The notes under the pieces: generated by a model
Told to the model about the DNA's origin: nothing
Databases searched by the model: none
What the model saw: the letters and a program-made list of their open reading frames with translations, nothing else
Origin: a virus
DNA: 26,791 bases
Virus record (IMG/VR): IMGVR_UViG_3300032241_001824
Span: 1 to 26,791 of that record
Strand: one strand, 5' to 3'
Position numbers and translations under genes: made by a program
Shown: piece by piece, positions 1 to 6,175 of the stretch
How positions within the stretch are numbered: position 1 is the first letter of the stretch
Layout: each line of letters starts with the position of its first letter

Positions 1-1
1 G

Positions 2-202
2 CCAAAATCTCCATATAAAGTTCGCACATTAACTCCGGAAGAATTGGAACGATTGGCGAAAATTCTCAAGATGATAACCGAGATCAACGAAGTACCGAAT
101 CTGCGAAAAATTTGGACAGATGAAAAAGATTTTTTGGATTACAAAGTGAACGGGACAACTCTTAAAGATGCGTTGAATAAAAGAGTGGCGGAATTGTCGT
201 GA
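2..202 (+). CDS. C-terminal end of an unidentified protein (partial)
   Basis: An open frame enters from the left edge and stops at TGA 200-202, giving 66 visible residues. The visible part is charged and probably helical (a LTPEELERLAKIL helix followed by KDFLDYKVNGTTLKDALNKR). I do not recognise a family. The next gene starts at a GTG overlapping this stop (GTGA), which supports this frame as real coding sequence in the same transcript. Confidence 0.6.
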   Translation, partial: PKSPYKVRTLTPEELERLAKILKMITEINEVPNLRKIWTDEKDFLDYKVNGTTLKDALNKRVAELS

Positions 203-477
203 TCCAACGAACTTCGCGCGATGCGCTTGCAAAGATTGAACCAAAGATCGGAAGTATCCGGCGGCGAGTTTATGAAGCAATCTTGCTTAAAGGCTTGGAA
301 GGAATGACGGATCAAGAAATCGAGGATCAATTACATATCGACGGGAATACCGTGCGACCTATCCGCGGATCACTTGTGAAAGATGGATTCGTGGTTGATT
401 CGGGGCAAACCCGACCTAATAAAAACAATAACCAATGTATCGTGTGGCGCTTTGCCGAAGATGGGATGATGTTATGA
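199..477 (+). CDS. Small winged-helix DNA-binding protein
   Basis: 92 residues, GTG start in a GTGA overlap with the preceding stop. Residues about 22-75 read as a winged helix-turn-helix: a helix (RRVYEAILLKGLEGMTDQEI), a recognition helix (GNTVRPIRGSLVKDGFV) and a basic beta wing (SGQTRPNKNNNQC) ending in IVWR. In phages such proteins usually act as local transcription regulators or bind DNA during replication; the specific role is not visible. It is the second gene of an overlapping block that reaches to 3217. Confidence 0.75.
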   Translation: MIQRTSRDALAKIEPKIGSIRRRVYEAILLKGLEGMTDQEIEDQLHIDGNTVRPIRGSLVKDGFVVDSGQTRPNKNNNQCIVWRFAEDGMML

Positions 478-740
478 AATGGTTTTGCAAGAATGACCAG
501 CATTGGAAAATTGCTGACGGAAAATTGATTCTCGGGGCAGGTACCGACGAATACCTAGCCGAGCAACTAACCAAAATGACCGCGCGGCTTGAAGCGGAAA
601 TCCGGATCGAAATTTACAACGAAATTTGCGCGATCGATTTTGTTAATAATCGAAAACTGATCGTGAAAAACGGGATCGAAAATGTTGCGCTTCAAGTGCA
701 AGATATTTGCGCTCAAATTGCCTTGGGGGAAAAACAATGA
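474..740 (+). CDS. Hypothetical protein, 88 residues
   Basis: Not recognised. I chose ATG 474 because it forms an ATGA overlap with the upstream stop (475-477); an ATG at 435 lies inside the preceding gene and would force a longer overlap. The N-terminus has W, C and H residues (MKWFCKNDQHW), followed by a helical acidic segment and a C-terminal helix (GIENVALQVQDICAQIAL). No membrane segment or known motif is seen. Its stop overlaps the start of the next gene. Confidence 0.7.
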   Translation: MKWFCKNDQHWKIADGKLILGAGTDEYLAEQLTKMTARLEAEIRIEIYNEICAIDFVNNRKLIVKNGIENVALQVQDICAQIALGEKQ

Positions 741-934
741 AAGTGAAAAAAATTAAAATCCATTTGCTCGGGGTTCATGTAGCGGGCGAATTAGATGCTT
801 GGTTCGATTTGAATCGTTTTTATTGCGATTACTGCGACGCCGAATTTAAAAGTCGGCGGAAGCGTAACCATCATGTTAAATGGGAATGCGAGCGATCCGG
901 CAAAGATGAATGGGTGAGGTTGATGGGATTATGA
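737..934 (+). CDS. Small C2HC zinc-finger protein
   Basis: 65 residues, ATG in an ATGA overlap, preceded by GGGGGA at 725-730 as ribosome site. Residues 30-51 form a zinc-finger-like pattern: C30-x2-C33, a basic helix (KSRRKRNHH), H45 or H46, and C51. Aromatic residues precede the first cysteine (RFYC), as in classical C2H2/C2HC fingers, so nucleic-acid binding is likely. The target is unknown. It is one of many small cysteine-rich proteins in this phage. Confidence 0.7.
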   Translation: MKVKKIKIHLLGVHVAGELDAWFDLNRFYCDYCDAEFKSRRKRNHHVKWECERSGKDEWVRLMGL

Positions 935-1296
935 GCGTTGTTACTCCGATGCAAGTTGAAAGTCGGCTGAAAGATCTTAGCCGATTGGTGGATGAAGCCC
1001 ACAATGATTTAGTCGATGCGGAATCCGCGTATCACCATCACAAAGCCGAATACGAAATCGCTATGGCAAAAGCAAGATTAGCGTTAGCCTCGAAATCCTC
1101 GCCAAGCGGAAAGAATTACACCGTGGGCGAGCGGGAAGATATGGCGTTAATTGCAAATGAAGATCTTCATAAAACGGTGGCGGGCGACGAAGCGGTCGTC
1201 AAAGCCAATCGCGCAAATGTGGCAAGGCTTCGGGTGCAAGTAGATATCGCTCGATCAATAGGAACTTCGGTTCGAACAGGAATGGATGTGGCTTAA
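931..1296 (+). CDS. Coiled-coil protein next to the Cas4-like nuclease
   Basis: 121 residues; ATG 931 overlaps the upstream TGA. Nearly the whole chain is predicted helical by inspection, with heptad-like stretches at about residues 5-55 and 75-112 (DLSRLVDEAHNDLVDAESAY; VVKANRANVARLRVQVDIAR). The end (RSIGTSVRTGMDVA) follows the helix. It directly abuts the nuclease gene with no gap, so a partner role in recombination or replication is an inference from position only. No enzyme motif is visible. Confidence 0.65.
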   Translation: MSVVTPMQVESRLKDLSRLVDEAHNDLVDAESAYHHHKAEYEIAMAKARLALASKSSPSGKNYTVGEREDMALIANEDLHKTVAGDEAVVKANRANVARLRVQVDIARSIGTSVRTGMDVA

Positions 1297-1959
1297 ATGG
1301 AAATCGCAAAAATGTTAGTGGGAGCCTTGGCGGCTCATGACGATCAAAGAGATCGATCGGTGCAAGTTGATGTTGGACCTTCATCGATTGGTGATTGCAA
1401 GCGGCGAGTTTTTATGCACATTACAAATGCGCCAAAGGTAAACGATACGGATAAATTAGCCGCAATTATGGGTACTTTTATCCACTCCGGAATTGCGGAA
1501 GCAATTAAACGTGAAGATCCATTTGGCGATAACTTTTTAATTGAGCAAGAGTTTGCCATAGAAGGCTTGCGCGGTCATGTTGATCTTTACATAAAAGATC
1601 GTAAACAAATCGTCGATTGGAAAACGACTAAAGCCAAAAGTCTGCGCTATTTTCCATCGGAGCAACAAGTAATGCAGGTGCAAGTTTATGGTTATTTGCT
1701 CGAACAAAATGGATTCGAGGTCGAAAAGGTAACGCTTGTTGCCGTGGCGCGTGATGGGGGGTTTAACGATATTCGCGAACACACGGAAAATTACGATCCG
1801 GAAATCGCAAAACGCGGCTTGGCGTGGCTAGCAGAAGTTCAAGAAATGGCAAAAAACGGCGAGATTCCGGATCCGGAAAAGAGTGTCTATTTTTGCCGAT
1901 CATATTGTGATTACTATGATGCAACGGGGGTGAACGGATGTCCGGCAAAATCACAGTAG
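1297..1959 (+). CDS. Cas4/RecB-like PD-(D/E)XK exonuclease with iron-sulfur cysteines
   Basis: 220 residues. The nuclease core is visible: H63 in GTFIHSGI, GHVDLYI with D96, the IVDWKTTK strand with D107 and K109, and the QxxxY motif Q127-Y131. Four cysteines, C34 (before the core) and C200, C204, C215 (at the C-terminus), are placed as in Cas4 and AddB-type nucleases that bind a 4Fe-4S cluster. Phage members are thought to act as DNA exonucleases in recombination or replication, not in CRISPR adaptation; no CRISPR array is present here. The start abuts the previous stop and the end overlaps the next gene by 22 bases. Confidence 0.88.
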   Translation: MEIAKMLVGALAAHDDQRDRSVQVDVGPSSIGDCKRRVFMHITNAPKVNDTDKLAAIMGTFIHSGIAEAIKREDPFGDNFLIEQEFAIEGLRGHVDLYIKDRKQIVDWKTTKAKSLRYFPSEQQVMQVQVYGYLLEQNGFEVEKVTLVAVARDGGFNDIREHTENYDPEIAKRGLAWLAEVQEMAKNGEIPDPEKSVYFCRSYCDYYDATGVNGCPAKSQ

Positions 1960-2420
1960 CAAATGCGGCGATCAAATATGGAGTAACTCATCGAACAATA
2001 AATCGGTGGATAAAAAAATATGAGATCGCGCAATTTGACGATGGAACTTGCGACCTGTACCGGTTGGATGCCTTGTTCGATAATTACGCCAATCCGGAAT
2101 ATGCGGAAGTAGATTGGAGCCGTTCCGCGTGTCGGAGTTTGCCAACGGAATTCTTTTATCGAATCGAGGATCGCGGGGTCGCAAAGATTATTGATGTGGA
2201 TGTTTTTCGATCAATATGTACACCGTGTCCGATATGGCGACAATGCTTAAATTACGCGGTGAGGAATGAAAACCACGGAGTATGGGGCGGCATGACAAGC
2301 GACGAAAGAGTGGCGATCCGGAGTTTTCACTCATCCGATTTAAAGGATAAAGTTTTCAAGAGTTTTAAAAAGTACGGGATCACGAAAGAAATGATCTCTC
2401 AAGCGATAGGGAGAAAATGA
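1938..2420 (+). CDS. WhiB-family iron-sulfur regulator with N-terminal HTH
   Basis: 160 residues. Residues 64-124 carry the WhiB signature: C65, then C94-x2-C97-x5-C103, followed by the G(V/I)WGG turn at 114-118 and a basic SDERVAIR helix. WhiB proteins bind a 4Fe-4S cluster and the sigma factor or DNA; the phage TM4 WhiB is known to interfere with host WhiB2. Ahead of it, residues 4-50 look like a MerR/excisionase-type helix-turn-helix (ITVANAAIKYGVTHRTINRW) with a wing ending in LDALFDNY. The tail (130-160) is basic and helical. The start overlaps the nuclease gene by 22 bases, which couples translation. The family marks an actinobacterial host. Confidence 0.9.
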   Translation: MSGKITVANAAIKYGVTHRTINRWIKKYEIAQFDDGTCDLYRLDALFDNYANPEYAEVDWSRSACRSLPTEFFYRIEDRGVAKIIDVDVFRSICTPCPIWRQCLNYAVRNENHGVWGGMTSDERVAIRSFHSSDLKDKVFKSFKKYGITKEMISQAIGRK

Positions 2421-3217
2421 GTTCCTTGCCTTATATGCAACTTTATGTGAGCGATTATCTAGCGGATACGGCTCACCTCAATGCGGCGCAAAATGGTGCT
2501 TACCTCTTGTTACTGATGAATTATTGGCAGAGAGGAAAGCCGTTGGATAATACGGGCGATCGATTGGCGTTCGTGGCGAAAATGACCCCGGAAGAATGGG
2601 AAGATAATCGGGAAATTCTTGCGGAATTCTTTTGGGTCGATGGCGACATTTGGACTCATGCGAGAGTGGAGAATGATCTTGCAAAAGTGCGAGAGAAGTC
2701 GGAACAATCTTCATATGCGGGAAAAATGTCAGCGATTAAGCGTAAAACCAACGACCGTTCAACGACCGCTGAAAGTGATTTGGATTCCGGTTTAACGGAT
2801 GAGGAACGATCGGTGAACCATAAAGATAAAGATAAAGATAAAGATAAAGAAACTACATATACATTCGATTTATTTTGGAATACCTACCCGATCAAAATCG
2901 GAAAGGCAACGGCGGTCAAAGCGTGGGCGAAAGCTTTAAAGCGGGCGAGCGGGCAAATTATTATCGAGGGGGCGGATCGATACGCGAAAGATCCGAATCG
3001 AGATCCTCAATTTACCGCGCATCCGGCGACTTGGCTGAATGGCGATCGTTGGTTGGATGCCCCGTTACCCCAAAAGCGGGCTTCTGCGGGGTTTAGAGAG
3101 CCGAACCCGACTCCGACAATAGTTCCACCTCGGTTCGTGGCGGATGGACACGCAGTATCGTTGCCAATGCCCGAAGATGTGAAAGCGATATTTGAAGGAA
3201 TCCGGCGAAATTCGTAA
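2417..3217 (+). CDS. Replisome organiser-like protein (DUF1376-type N-terminus)
   Basis: 266 residues, ATGA overlap with the WhiB stop. The N-terminus (about 4-90: LPYMQLYVSDYLADTAHL, GAYLLLLMNYWQRG, VDGDIWTHARVENDL) matches the DUF1376/YdaU domain of phage replication-initiation proteins. A polar linker holds a (KD)4 repeat near 136-144. The C-terminal part (FDLFWNTYPIKIGKATAVKAW ... FTAHPATWLNGDRWLD) is the domain common to phage and prophage replication proteins that load the host helicase. The likely job is origin recognition and helicase loading. No origin can be identified in the window; replication origins of such phages may lie inside this gene. Confidence 0.8.
   Translation: MSSLPYMQLYVSDYLADTAHLNAAQNGAYLLLLMNYWQRGKPLDNTGDRLAFVAKMTPEEWEDNREILAEFFWVDGDIWTHARVENDLAKVREKSEQSSYAGKMSAIKRKTNDRSTTAESDLDSGLTDEERSVNHKDKDKDKDKETTYTFDLFWNTYPIKIGKATAVKAWAKALKRASGQIIIEGADRYAKDPNRDPQFTAHPATWLNGDRWLDAPLPQKRASAGFREPNPTPTIVPPRFVADGHAVSLPMPEDVKAIFEGIRRNS
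2822..2850 (+). repeat. In-frame hexanucleotide repeat AAAGAT x4.8
   Basis: Four perfect AAAGAT units plus AAAGA follow one another inside the linker of the replisome organiser and encode alternating Lys-Asp. Unit gain or loss keeps the reading frame. Confidence 0.9.
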
Positions 3218-3226
3218 TCAATCTGC

Positions 3227-3232
3227 TACGAT
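3227..3232 (+). promoter_or_regulatory. Possible extended -10 box (TGC-TACGAT)
   Basis: In the 49-base gap before the 3267 gene, TACGAT is preceded by TGC, the arrangement of an extended -10 element. No good -35 is seen 17 bases upstream. The CGTAATCAAT motif at 3213 sits 14 bases upstream, as in the other leader at 4663. Confidence 0.35.
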
Positions 3233-3266
3233 TGGCGTAACCATTACGCAACCCAAGGGAGCGAAT

Positions 3267-3449
3267 ATGACAACGGTTCAAGTATCGCCCGAATTAGTTC
3301 AGACCGGCGACCAAGTGAAGATCAAGGATTCCGTTTTCACGGTGAAATTCTTTGAATCTGATTTGAATGGTTCATATGATTTTTATGTGCAAAACGAAAG
3401 CGGGATCCAGCACGAGATCGTCACCGAATCGATTACTCTTATCGTGTGA
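3267..3449 (+). CDS. Small hypothetical protein, 60 residues
   Basis: ATG 3267 was chosen because AAGGGAG (3255-3261) lies at proper spacing; the frame is open upstream to 3192 but without a ribosome site. The protein is beta-rich (TTVQVSPELVQTGDQVKIKD, VFTVKFFES, YDFYVQNES, HEIVTESITLIV) and could be a small barrel. No family is recognised. It is translationally coupled to the RusA-like gene by GTGA. Confidence 0.65.
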   Translation: MTTVQVSPELVQTGDQVKIKDSVFTVKFFESDLNGSYDFYVQNESGIQHEIVTESITLIV

Positions 3450-3817
3450 TTTCTTTTTCGTGTGATGGAGTTCCAGTGCCGCAAGGATCGATGAAGGTAA
3501 TAAACGGACACATTCTCCATTCTCAAGGTTCCGCGCTCGCGGTGTGGCGATCGACGGTAGCCCTTGCGGCTCGATTCGCGGGAGCAAAGCCGGCGGATGG
3601 GGCGATCGGGATCGAGATCGTTTTTCGAGTCAAGCGACCCAAGACGGTTAAACGGGATTTCCCGACGGTGGCTCCGGATCTCGACAAATATATTCGCGGG
3701 GTATTGGATGCGCTTACGGGGATCGGATATCAAGATGACTCGCAAGTGACCGAAATTAAAGCGGAAAAAATCTACTCGGATGAACCGGGCGCGGATGTAA
3801 AGATTTTTCAAAAATAA
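3446..3817 (+). CDS. RusA-like Holliday-junction resolvase
   Basis: 123 residues, GTG start overlapping the upstream stop (GTGA). The RusA fold is recognisable: N-terminal VPVPQGSMKV strand-turn, a central VFRVKRPKTVKRDFPTVAP strand, the acidic PDLDKYIRGVLDAL motif (D78, D80, K81, D88) and the QDDSQVTEIKAEKIY motif (D97, D98). In E. coli RusA the corresponding acidic residues and a lysine form the active site for symmetric cleavage of four-way DNA junctions. In this phage it would resolve recombination or replication intermediates before packaging. The 98-base region after it is a leader with promoter-like boxes. Confidence 0.9.
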   Translation: MISFSCDGVPVPQGSMKVINGHILHSQGSALAVWRSTVALAARFAGAKPADGAIGIEIVFRVKRPKTVKRDFPTVAPDLDKYIRGVLDALTGIGYQDDSQVTEIKAEKIYSDEPGADVKIFQK

Positions 3818-3840
3818 TTTAAAAATTACCGTTTTTGAAC

Positions 3841-3869
3841 TTGTGTCCGTAATCTATTGATGGTACTTT
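3841..3869 (+). promoter_or_regulatory. Putative promoter TTGTGT-17-TACTTT
   Basis: TTGTGT (3841-3846) and TACTTT (3864-3869) are 17 bases apart, preceded by an A/T-rich stretch (3812-3835) after the RusA-like stop. The motif CGTAATCTAT (3848-3857) lies in the spacer. The same layout recurs at 4654-4682. Confidence 0.4.
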
Positions 3870-3879
3870 TCTGCTATCA

Positions 3880-3896
3880 GGAGCCAAGAGGACTCC
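3880..3896 (+). promoter_or_regulatory. Leader hairpin upstream of the 3916 gene
   Basis: GGAGCC, loop AAGA, then GGACTCC pair as a 6-bp stem with one bulged A (3892). It lies between the putative -10 box and the GGAAGGA ribosome site (3902-3908), at the same place as the hairpin at 4692-4707. Confidence 0.45.
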
Positions 3897-3915
3897 CCAA
3901 CGGAAGGACAGTAAA

Positions 3916-4167
3916 GTGAGCAATACAACAGTTGAATTCAATGCCGGCGATTTTGCCCCGATGCACGAAAAAGCCGCTTCAAGTTTAAATTATTGTTTTC
4001 TATGTGGTCGCAAATTAGGCAAAAACGCTTACCATTTTGAAGTGAATACCGCTTGGCAGATTATTGTTCCTGCAAGTGATGAAGAAAACTCACAAGGTTG
4101 TTTTCCAATCGGTAGCGAATGTGCCAAAAAGTTTGCTGCAAATCTACTCGTAAAAGTTGGTGCATAA
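3916..4167 (+). CDS. Small four-cysteine protein (zinc-ribbon-like)
   Basis: 83 residues, GTG start with a clear ribosome site GGAAGGA (3902-3908). Cysteines C27-x2-C30 (YCFLCGRKL) and C62...C69 (QGCFPIGSECAKKF) suggest a zinc ribbon or treble clef. The lysine-rich C-terminal helix suggests contact with nucleic acid or protein. The C-terminus ends VKVGA, and the DNA there doubles as the ribosome site of the next gene. Related small proteins are common in actinophages by my recollection, without known function. Confidence 0.7.
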   Translation: MSNTTVEFNAGDFAPMHEKAASSLNYCFLCGRKLGKNAYHFEVNTAWQIIVPASDEENSQGCFPIGSECAKKFAANLLVKVGA

Positions 4168-4169
4168 AA

Positions 4170-4436
4170 ATGCTTCCTACAAAAAAGAATTTCGACCTTA
4201 AAATGGTTCAATTCGTCACCAAGACATATAGTGGCAAATCCGGTTGCGCTTGCGGATGCGGCGGGAATTATGCGGATGGCGATTCAACTACCGGCAAAAA
4301 GCGAATTACAAAAATGTTAAATTCCGATTGCGGATCGATCGAGTTTTTCGATCTTGGCGATGGGGAAGGATGTTTTGACTTAGAAAATTTTGAAGGAACA
4401 AGAGTGCTCCGCGTTTATGTAAAGGAAGGTGCATAA
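4170..4436 (+). CDS. Small cysteine-rich protein
   Basis: 88 residues. ATG 4170 follows the previous stop by two bases and uses the shared GTTGGTGCATAAA junction as ribosome site. A CACGCGG cluster (C26, C28, C30) plus C54 and C68 suggests metal binding. The second half is acidic and beta-rich (SIEFFDLGDGEG, RVLRVYVKEGA). An internal ATG at 4203 is a weaker alternative start. No family is recognised. Confidence 0.65.
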   Translation: MLPTKKNFDLKMVQFVTKTYSGKSGCACGCGGNYADGDSTTGKKRITKMLNSDCGSIEFFDLGDGEGCFDLENFEGTRVLRVYVKEGA

Positions 4437-4437
4437 A

Positions 4438-4656
4438 GTGGCTAAATTAACCGATTACCAACTTAAAGAAAAGTTCATCGATTTCATCGACGACACAACC
4501 CCCGCGGTGATCTTATGGAAAACGGAATATCCCGCTTCTCAAATTCTACGGGAAGTTGATCCGGTGCAATTTGACCAAATGTTTTGGGATTGGATCGATT
4601 CGATGGAGTGCGAATCGTGCGAAAATTCTTTAGAAGAATGTGCGTGTGAGGACTAG
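4438..4656 (+). CDS. Small acidic protein with C-terminal CxxC...CxC
   Basis: 72 residues. I place the start at GTG 4438, one base after the upstream stop and behind GGAAGGTG, in line with the two sister junctions; GTG 4429 is in frame but lies inside the ribosome-site motif. The body is helical and acidic (YQLKEKFIDFIDD; FDQMFWDWIDSM). The end carries C58, C61, C68 and C70, a probable metal knuckle. The family is not known. Confidence 0.65.
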   Translation: MAKLTDYQLKEKFIDFIDDTTPAVILWKTEYPASQILREVDPVQFDQMFWDWIDSMECESCENSLEECACED

Positions 4657-4682
4657 ACAAAGCGTAATCTATCCCCTACTTT
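4654..4682 (+). promoter_or_regulatory. Putative promoter TAGACA-17-TACTTT
   Basis: TAGACA (4654-4659) differs from TTGACA by one base and is 17 bases from TACTTT (4677-4682), which fits the TANNNT pattern of actinobacterial -10 boxes. CGTAATCTAT (4663-4672) lies in the spacer. This is the better of the two matching leaders; the first box overlaps the stop codon of the upstream gene. Confidence 0.45.
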
Positions 4683-4691
4683 TCTACTAAC

Positions 4692-4707
4692 GGAGCGAAT
4701 CCGCTCC
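4692..4707 (+). promoter_or_regulatory. Leader hairpin upstream of the 4730 gene
   Basis: GGAGCG, loop AATC, CGCTCC form a perfect 6-bp stem. It is followed nine bases later by the GGAAGG ribosome site (4717-4722). It is too short and has no U-run to be a terminator; a 5' stabiliser or protein-binding site is possible. Confidence 0.5.
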
Positions 4708-4729
4708 ACCTTTGACGGAAGGCGAAAAA

Positions 4730-5140
4730 ATGAAACTTATTTATCAATTCAACGGAGAGCGCGTTCGAACTGTCTGCTCTGATTGCGGAAGCAATGTTCA
4801 AAAGTCAATAACAAAAGAAAATAAAGAATATTTATCAAATGGATCTCGATCATCGATTCATGGCGGAACTTTTGCTACCGCTCATCGTTGCGATTTATGG
4901 GTGGCTCAGGGTTTAATCGAAGCAGGTTACCAATCCCGCGAAATTGCTCGCGGCGAAGTTATTTCCGGCGCAACGGTAAAAGTAATCAAGGGGCGCAAAG
5001 TGCCTGTCGGATCAATCGCAAAAATCTTTTGGATCGGCGATTCCGATTACGGATTTAGCGTTGGTTTAATTCTTGAAAACGGAGAAAAAACTTTTACCGC
5101 GCTAAAAAATATTGAAACAATCGTGAAAGTTGGTGCATAA
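4730..5140 (+). CDS. Small protein with zinc-ribbon start and SH3/KOW-like end
   Basis: 136 residues. ATG 4730 has GGAAGG (4717-4722) at good spacing; TTG 4712 is rejected as it lies before that site. Residues 14-54 contain C16-x2-C19 and H52/C54 (TVCSDCGSNVQKS ... AHRCDLW), likely a zinc site. Residues about 76-130 (GEVISGATVKVIKGRKVPVG ... YGFSVGLILENGEKTFTAL) look like a KOW/SH3-like barrel of the kind seen in translation and transcription factors. The C-terminus VKVGA again overlaps the repeated junction DNA. The exact role is unknown. Confidence 0.65.
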   Translation: MKLIYQFNGERVRTVCSDCGSNVQKSITKENKEYLSNGSRSSIHGGTFATAHRCDLWVAQGLIEAGYQSREIARGEVISGATVKVIKGRKVPVGSIAKIFWIGDSDYGFSVGLILENGEKTFTALKNIETIVKVGA

Positions 5141-5142
5141 AA

Positions 5143-5370
5143 GTGCGCGCATCAAGCAATTCGGCGTTAGTAAAAAAATTCGTAGCAATGATTAATGAAG
5201 CGGATTCAATCGAGCGCAAGCAAGCGATCTACGATTCCGCTTACGCATATTGTGTTATTGCAAATCGAGATTTTGTTAAATTCCAAGGATCTTTTTTTAT
5301 GACATTTATCGAAAGCGAAACAGGATTTAAACCAACCGTGAGTTATGGATATCAGGAGGCAAGCAAATGA
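5143..5370 (+). CDS. Hypothetical protein, 75 residues
   Basis: GTG start two bases after the upstream TAA, behind the shared GTTGGTGCATAAAA junction. The chain is helical (ALVKKFVAMINEADSIERKQ; AIYDSAYAYCVIANRDFVKF) with no known motif. AGGAGGC near its 3' end (5354-5360) serves the next gene, whose ATG overlaps the stop. Confidence 0.65.
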   Translation: MRASSNSALVKKFVAMINEADSIERKQAIYDSAYAYCVIANRDFVKFQGSFFMTFIESETGFKPTVSYGYQEASK

Positions 5371-5651
5371 AAATCACCGGCGCAGATTTCAATCATTTAA
5401 CCGTGAACTCAACTAATTGGAAAAATTACCAAGAGGATTGGAAATTACAAGAGGGAAGATTCGAGGATATCGATTTCGCAAGTACGGAACCGGTGGAGTG
5501 GAATCATTCTCGCGCATATTGGGTTTCGGATTATCCAAGTGTTTTATTTGTCCGCGCGTTCCTTGAAGGTCAAAACGAAACTTACCGAGTTTATTACGAC
5601 ACCGCCGACGACAATTATATGGTGACGACAAATTATGGCGGTGATCTCTGA
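5367..5651 (+). CDS. Hypothetical protein, 94 residues
   Basis: ATGA overlap and a strong ribosome site (AGGAGGC, 5354-5360). The protein is rich in aromatic residues and acidic, with beta-strand character in the second half (SVLFVRAFLEG; ETYRVYYDTADDNYMVTTNY). No family is recognised. The stop overlaps the start of a tiny membrane protein (TGATG). Confidence 0.65.
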   Translation: MKITGADFNHLTVNSTNWKNYQEDWKLQEGRFEDIDFASTEPVEWNHSRAYWVSDYPSVLFVRAFLEGQNETYRVYYDTADDNYMVTTNYGGDL

Positions 5652-5749
5652 TGCTCGAATTTTTATTATTAGGATCTTTGGGAGTAATTGCGTTGCTAAT
5701 TTTATTTATTGCGATCGAACCCGATGACAAATGGGATGGTGGTTGGTGA
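5651..5749 (+). CDS. 32-residue single-span membrane protein
   Basis: The frame starts at ATG 5651 in a TGATG overlap and stops at TGA 5747-5749. The sequence is one hydrophobic segment (FLLLGSLGVIALLILFIAI, residues 4-22) with a short acidic tail (EPDDKWDGGW). Overlap with genes on both sides and the clean membrane segment support it despite its size. The function is unknown; it may modify the host membrane or assist lysis. Confidence 0.5.
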   Translation: MLEFLLLGSLGVIALLILFIAIEPDDKWDGGW

Positions 5750-5865
5750 TGTGCGTATGGTGCGGGACACGCGGCGGATCTCTTAACCCGTTAATCGTTT
5801 ACTCGCAAGATCTTTGCGAATGTCGTTGGTGTTTTATGATTGCAAAGCGAGAGGAAATGAAATGA
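5749..5865 (+). CDS. 38-residue zinc-ribbon miniprotein
   Basis: ATG 5749 overlaps the previous stop by one base; stop TGA 5863-5865 overlaps the next ATG. Cysteines C2, C5 (MCVWCG) and C23, C25, C28 (LCECRWC) make a likely zinc ribbon, followed by a basic tail (MIAKREEMK). The function is unknown. Its place in an unbroken chain of overlapping starts and stops is the main support. Confidence 0.5.
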   Translation: MCVWCGTRGGSLNPLIVYSQDLCECRWCFMIAKREEMK

Positions 5866-6020
5866 TTGTGACAAATATATTTGAAGATGAAAATAAAACG
5901 CAATACCTTGTAACAGTTTTTGATAATGGATTCGCGCGGTTAGCGATCCGAGAAGAAAATGCCCGCACATGGAGTGCGCCGATCGAATTGATTCGAACCG
6001 AAAGGACAGAAACAGAATGA
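5862..6020 (+). CDS. Hypothetical protein, 52 residues
   Basis: ATG 5862 in an ATGA overlap; the frame is open upstream to 5814 but that part lies in the zinc-ribbon gene. The protein is beta-rich (MIVTNIFEDENKTQYLVTVF; FARLAIREENARTW) and charged, with no known motif. Its stop overlaps the next start. Confidence 0.55.
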   Translation: MIVTNIFEDENKTQYLVTVFDNGFARLAIREENARTWSAPIELIRTERTETE

Positions 6021-6175
6021 AGATGGATCGAAAGTATGTAAATCGTCGTCGATGGGTCGCGTTTATTGTTGTTGGAATTCCATTACTTATTCTTGCGTTT
6101 TATGTTATCAACCACATTTGGTGGACAACTAACGGGTATTGCTGGGGAACTCCGGAAAAGTGTTGGGGGATGTAA
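6017..6175 (+). CDS. Small single-span membrane protein
   Basis: 52 residues, ATGA overlap. A basic head (MKMDRKYVNRRR) precedes a hydrophobic span (WVAFIVVGIPLLILAFYVI, residues 13-31). The positive-inside rule would put the N-terminus in the cytoplasm. The external tail is rich in tryptophan and holds two cysteines (NGYCWGTPEKCWGM) that could form a disulfide. A holin-like or envelope-modifying role is possible but not shown. Confidence 0.6.
   Translation: MKMDRKYVNRRRWVAFIVVGIPLLILAFYVINHIWWTTNGYCWGTPEKCWGM

Noticed and set aside
1297-1959. Cas4-like protein as sign of a CRISPR system
   Set aside because: No repeat-spacer array or other cas gene is present. Cas4-like exonucleases are common stand-alone phage recombination proteins.
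2822-2850. Hexamer run as a CRISPR or origin iteron
   Set aside because: The units are contiguous, without spacers, too short, and explained by the Lys-Asp linker code.
3383-3811. 142-residue minus-strand frame opposite the RusA-like gene
   Set aside because: The plus strand has a clear resolvase with its acidic motifs; the minus frame has no recognisable features.
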